64,000 nucleotides of DNA from Roseivirga sp. 4D4. Lineage in GTDB: Bacteria; Bacteroidota; Bacteroidia; Cytophagales; Cyclobacteriaceae. Where the stretch lies: positions 355,001-419,000 of the forward strand of contig NZ_MDGP01000001.1 of assembly GCF_001747095.1 (NCBI RefSeq). The letters run 5' to 3'. Positions 63,618 to 64,000 of this stretch are shown here, piece after piece (within the stretch, counting starts at the first letter, position 1; every line of letters starts with the position of its first letter). Under the pieces are notes generated by a model, which saw only the letters and a program-made list of their open reading frames with translations, made no database searches and had not been told where the DNA came from. Both the position numbers and the translations under genes were made by a program.

Positions 63618-64000
63618 ATGAAACTTACACGTCTCCTTGTCCTAGTCATTTTTTGCCTATTTGGCCTAATTCCTCTGAAAGCACAAAATAATAATGGCTC
63701 TATTGATGCCGTTGGCGATATCGCTTTTGTGGCATTTCATGATAATGATGATGGATTCGCCTTCGTGTTGCTCGATGATTGTACCGCTGGTCAGGTCATC
63801 AGGTTTATAGATGAAGGGTGGACTGGGTCTGCTTTCGCTTCAGTCTCAAGTGAAGGGGAAGTGACGTGGACCAATTCGACAGGGTCAACCATATCAAAAG
63901 GAACCGTAATAACCATCACCGATGCCGATGATAATGGCGCGGGGATTTCAGCAAATCAAGGAACTGCCGTAGAGGCCGAAAGTGGATTTAGCACTGGCGT
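63618..64000 (+). CDS. Secreted protein, N-terminal part only (cut by window edge)
   Basis: From ATG 63618 the frame stays open to the edge (127 codons and two bases). A Sec signal (MKLTRLLVLVIFCLFGLIPL, ending KAQ) is followed by IDAVGDIAFVAFHDNDDGFA and FVLLDDCTAGQVIRFIDEGW, which resemble the N-terminal domain of secreted Bacteroidota proteins often found near tail-collar genes. It is likely a T9SS client, but its C-terminus is not visible. A terminator separates it from the collar genes. Confidence 0.75.
   Translation, partial: MKLTRLLVLVIFCLFGLIPLKAQNNNGSIDAVGDIAFVAFHDNDDGFAFVLLDDCTAGQVIRFIDEGWTGSAFASVSSEGEVTWTNSTGSTISKGTVITITDADDNGAGISANQGTAVEAESGFSTG

Overview
The window looks like chromosomal DNA of a free-living, probably marine member of the Bacteroidota, most likely in the Cytophagales. 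This is inferred from gene content and was not tested by phylogeny. The pointers are a type IX secretion (T9SS)/gliding-type C-terminal domain with SprB repeats, several large FtsX-type permeases paired with PadR repressors, RprX/RprY-like two-component pairs, a SusC/TonB-plug-like insert, a tricorn-type protease, scarcity of Shine-Dalgarno sites, and promoter-like TTTG/TAnnTTTG elements. I see no rRNA, tRNA, CRISPR array, insertion sequence or replication origin.

Layout. 1-3513 (-) is purL, cut by the left edge. 3792-6540 (+) is a three-gene cassette of proteins without signal peptides: a tandem-repeat beta-rich protein, a divergent GH18-like protein and a Cys-tailed unknown. 6546-8630 (+) is a membrane protein/NarL-type kinase/regulator module. 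8655-22717 (-) holds three FtsX-type permeases, two of them with PadR repressors, interleaved with a lipoprotein, an M20 amidohydrolase and a MuiA/DUF4139 protein carrying a TonB-plug-like insert. 22869-24880 and 27487-29516 (+) are two paralogous OmpR-type two-component systems. Between them lie a class V PLP enzyme and a rhodanese with a Cys-rich metal-binding-like segment. 29675-33527 holds a lipoprotein and a T9SS-type surface protein.

33617-39460 is a histidine-degradation cluster hutH-hutU-hutI (-) with a divergent LysR regulator. 39464-40466 is a DUF559 nuclease gene bracketed by two copies of a structured repeat. 40510-44612 holds an AraC regulator, an MFS transporter, an esterase and an apparently undescribed HExxH protein. 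44720-47791 is glpK-glpD, and 47788-48978 (-) is a TPR protein. 49339-55973 is a TetR-TolC-MFP-RND efflux operon with good promoter and operator candidates. 56119-60671 holds a metallophosphoesterase and a tricorn-like protease. 61216-64000 holds a leaderless periplasmic-binding-protein-like gene, two tail-collar (Mdp-type) paralogues, and the start of a secreted protein cut by the right edge.

How the genes work together. Much of the window concerns envelope sensing and export: permeases, two-component systems, efflux and surface proteins. Catabolic modules for histidine and glycerol sit beside it. The least explained parts are the leaderless cassette at 3792-6540 and the PBP-like/tail-collar group at 61216-63508. 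Neither has signal peptides, so their products stay inside the cell or leave by a non-Sec route.
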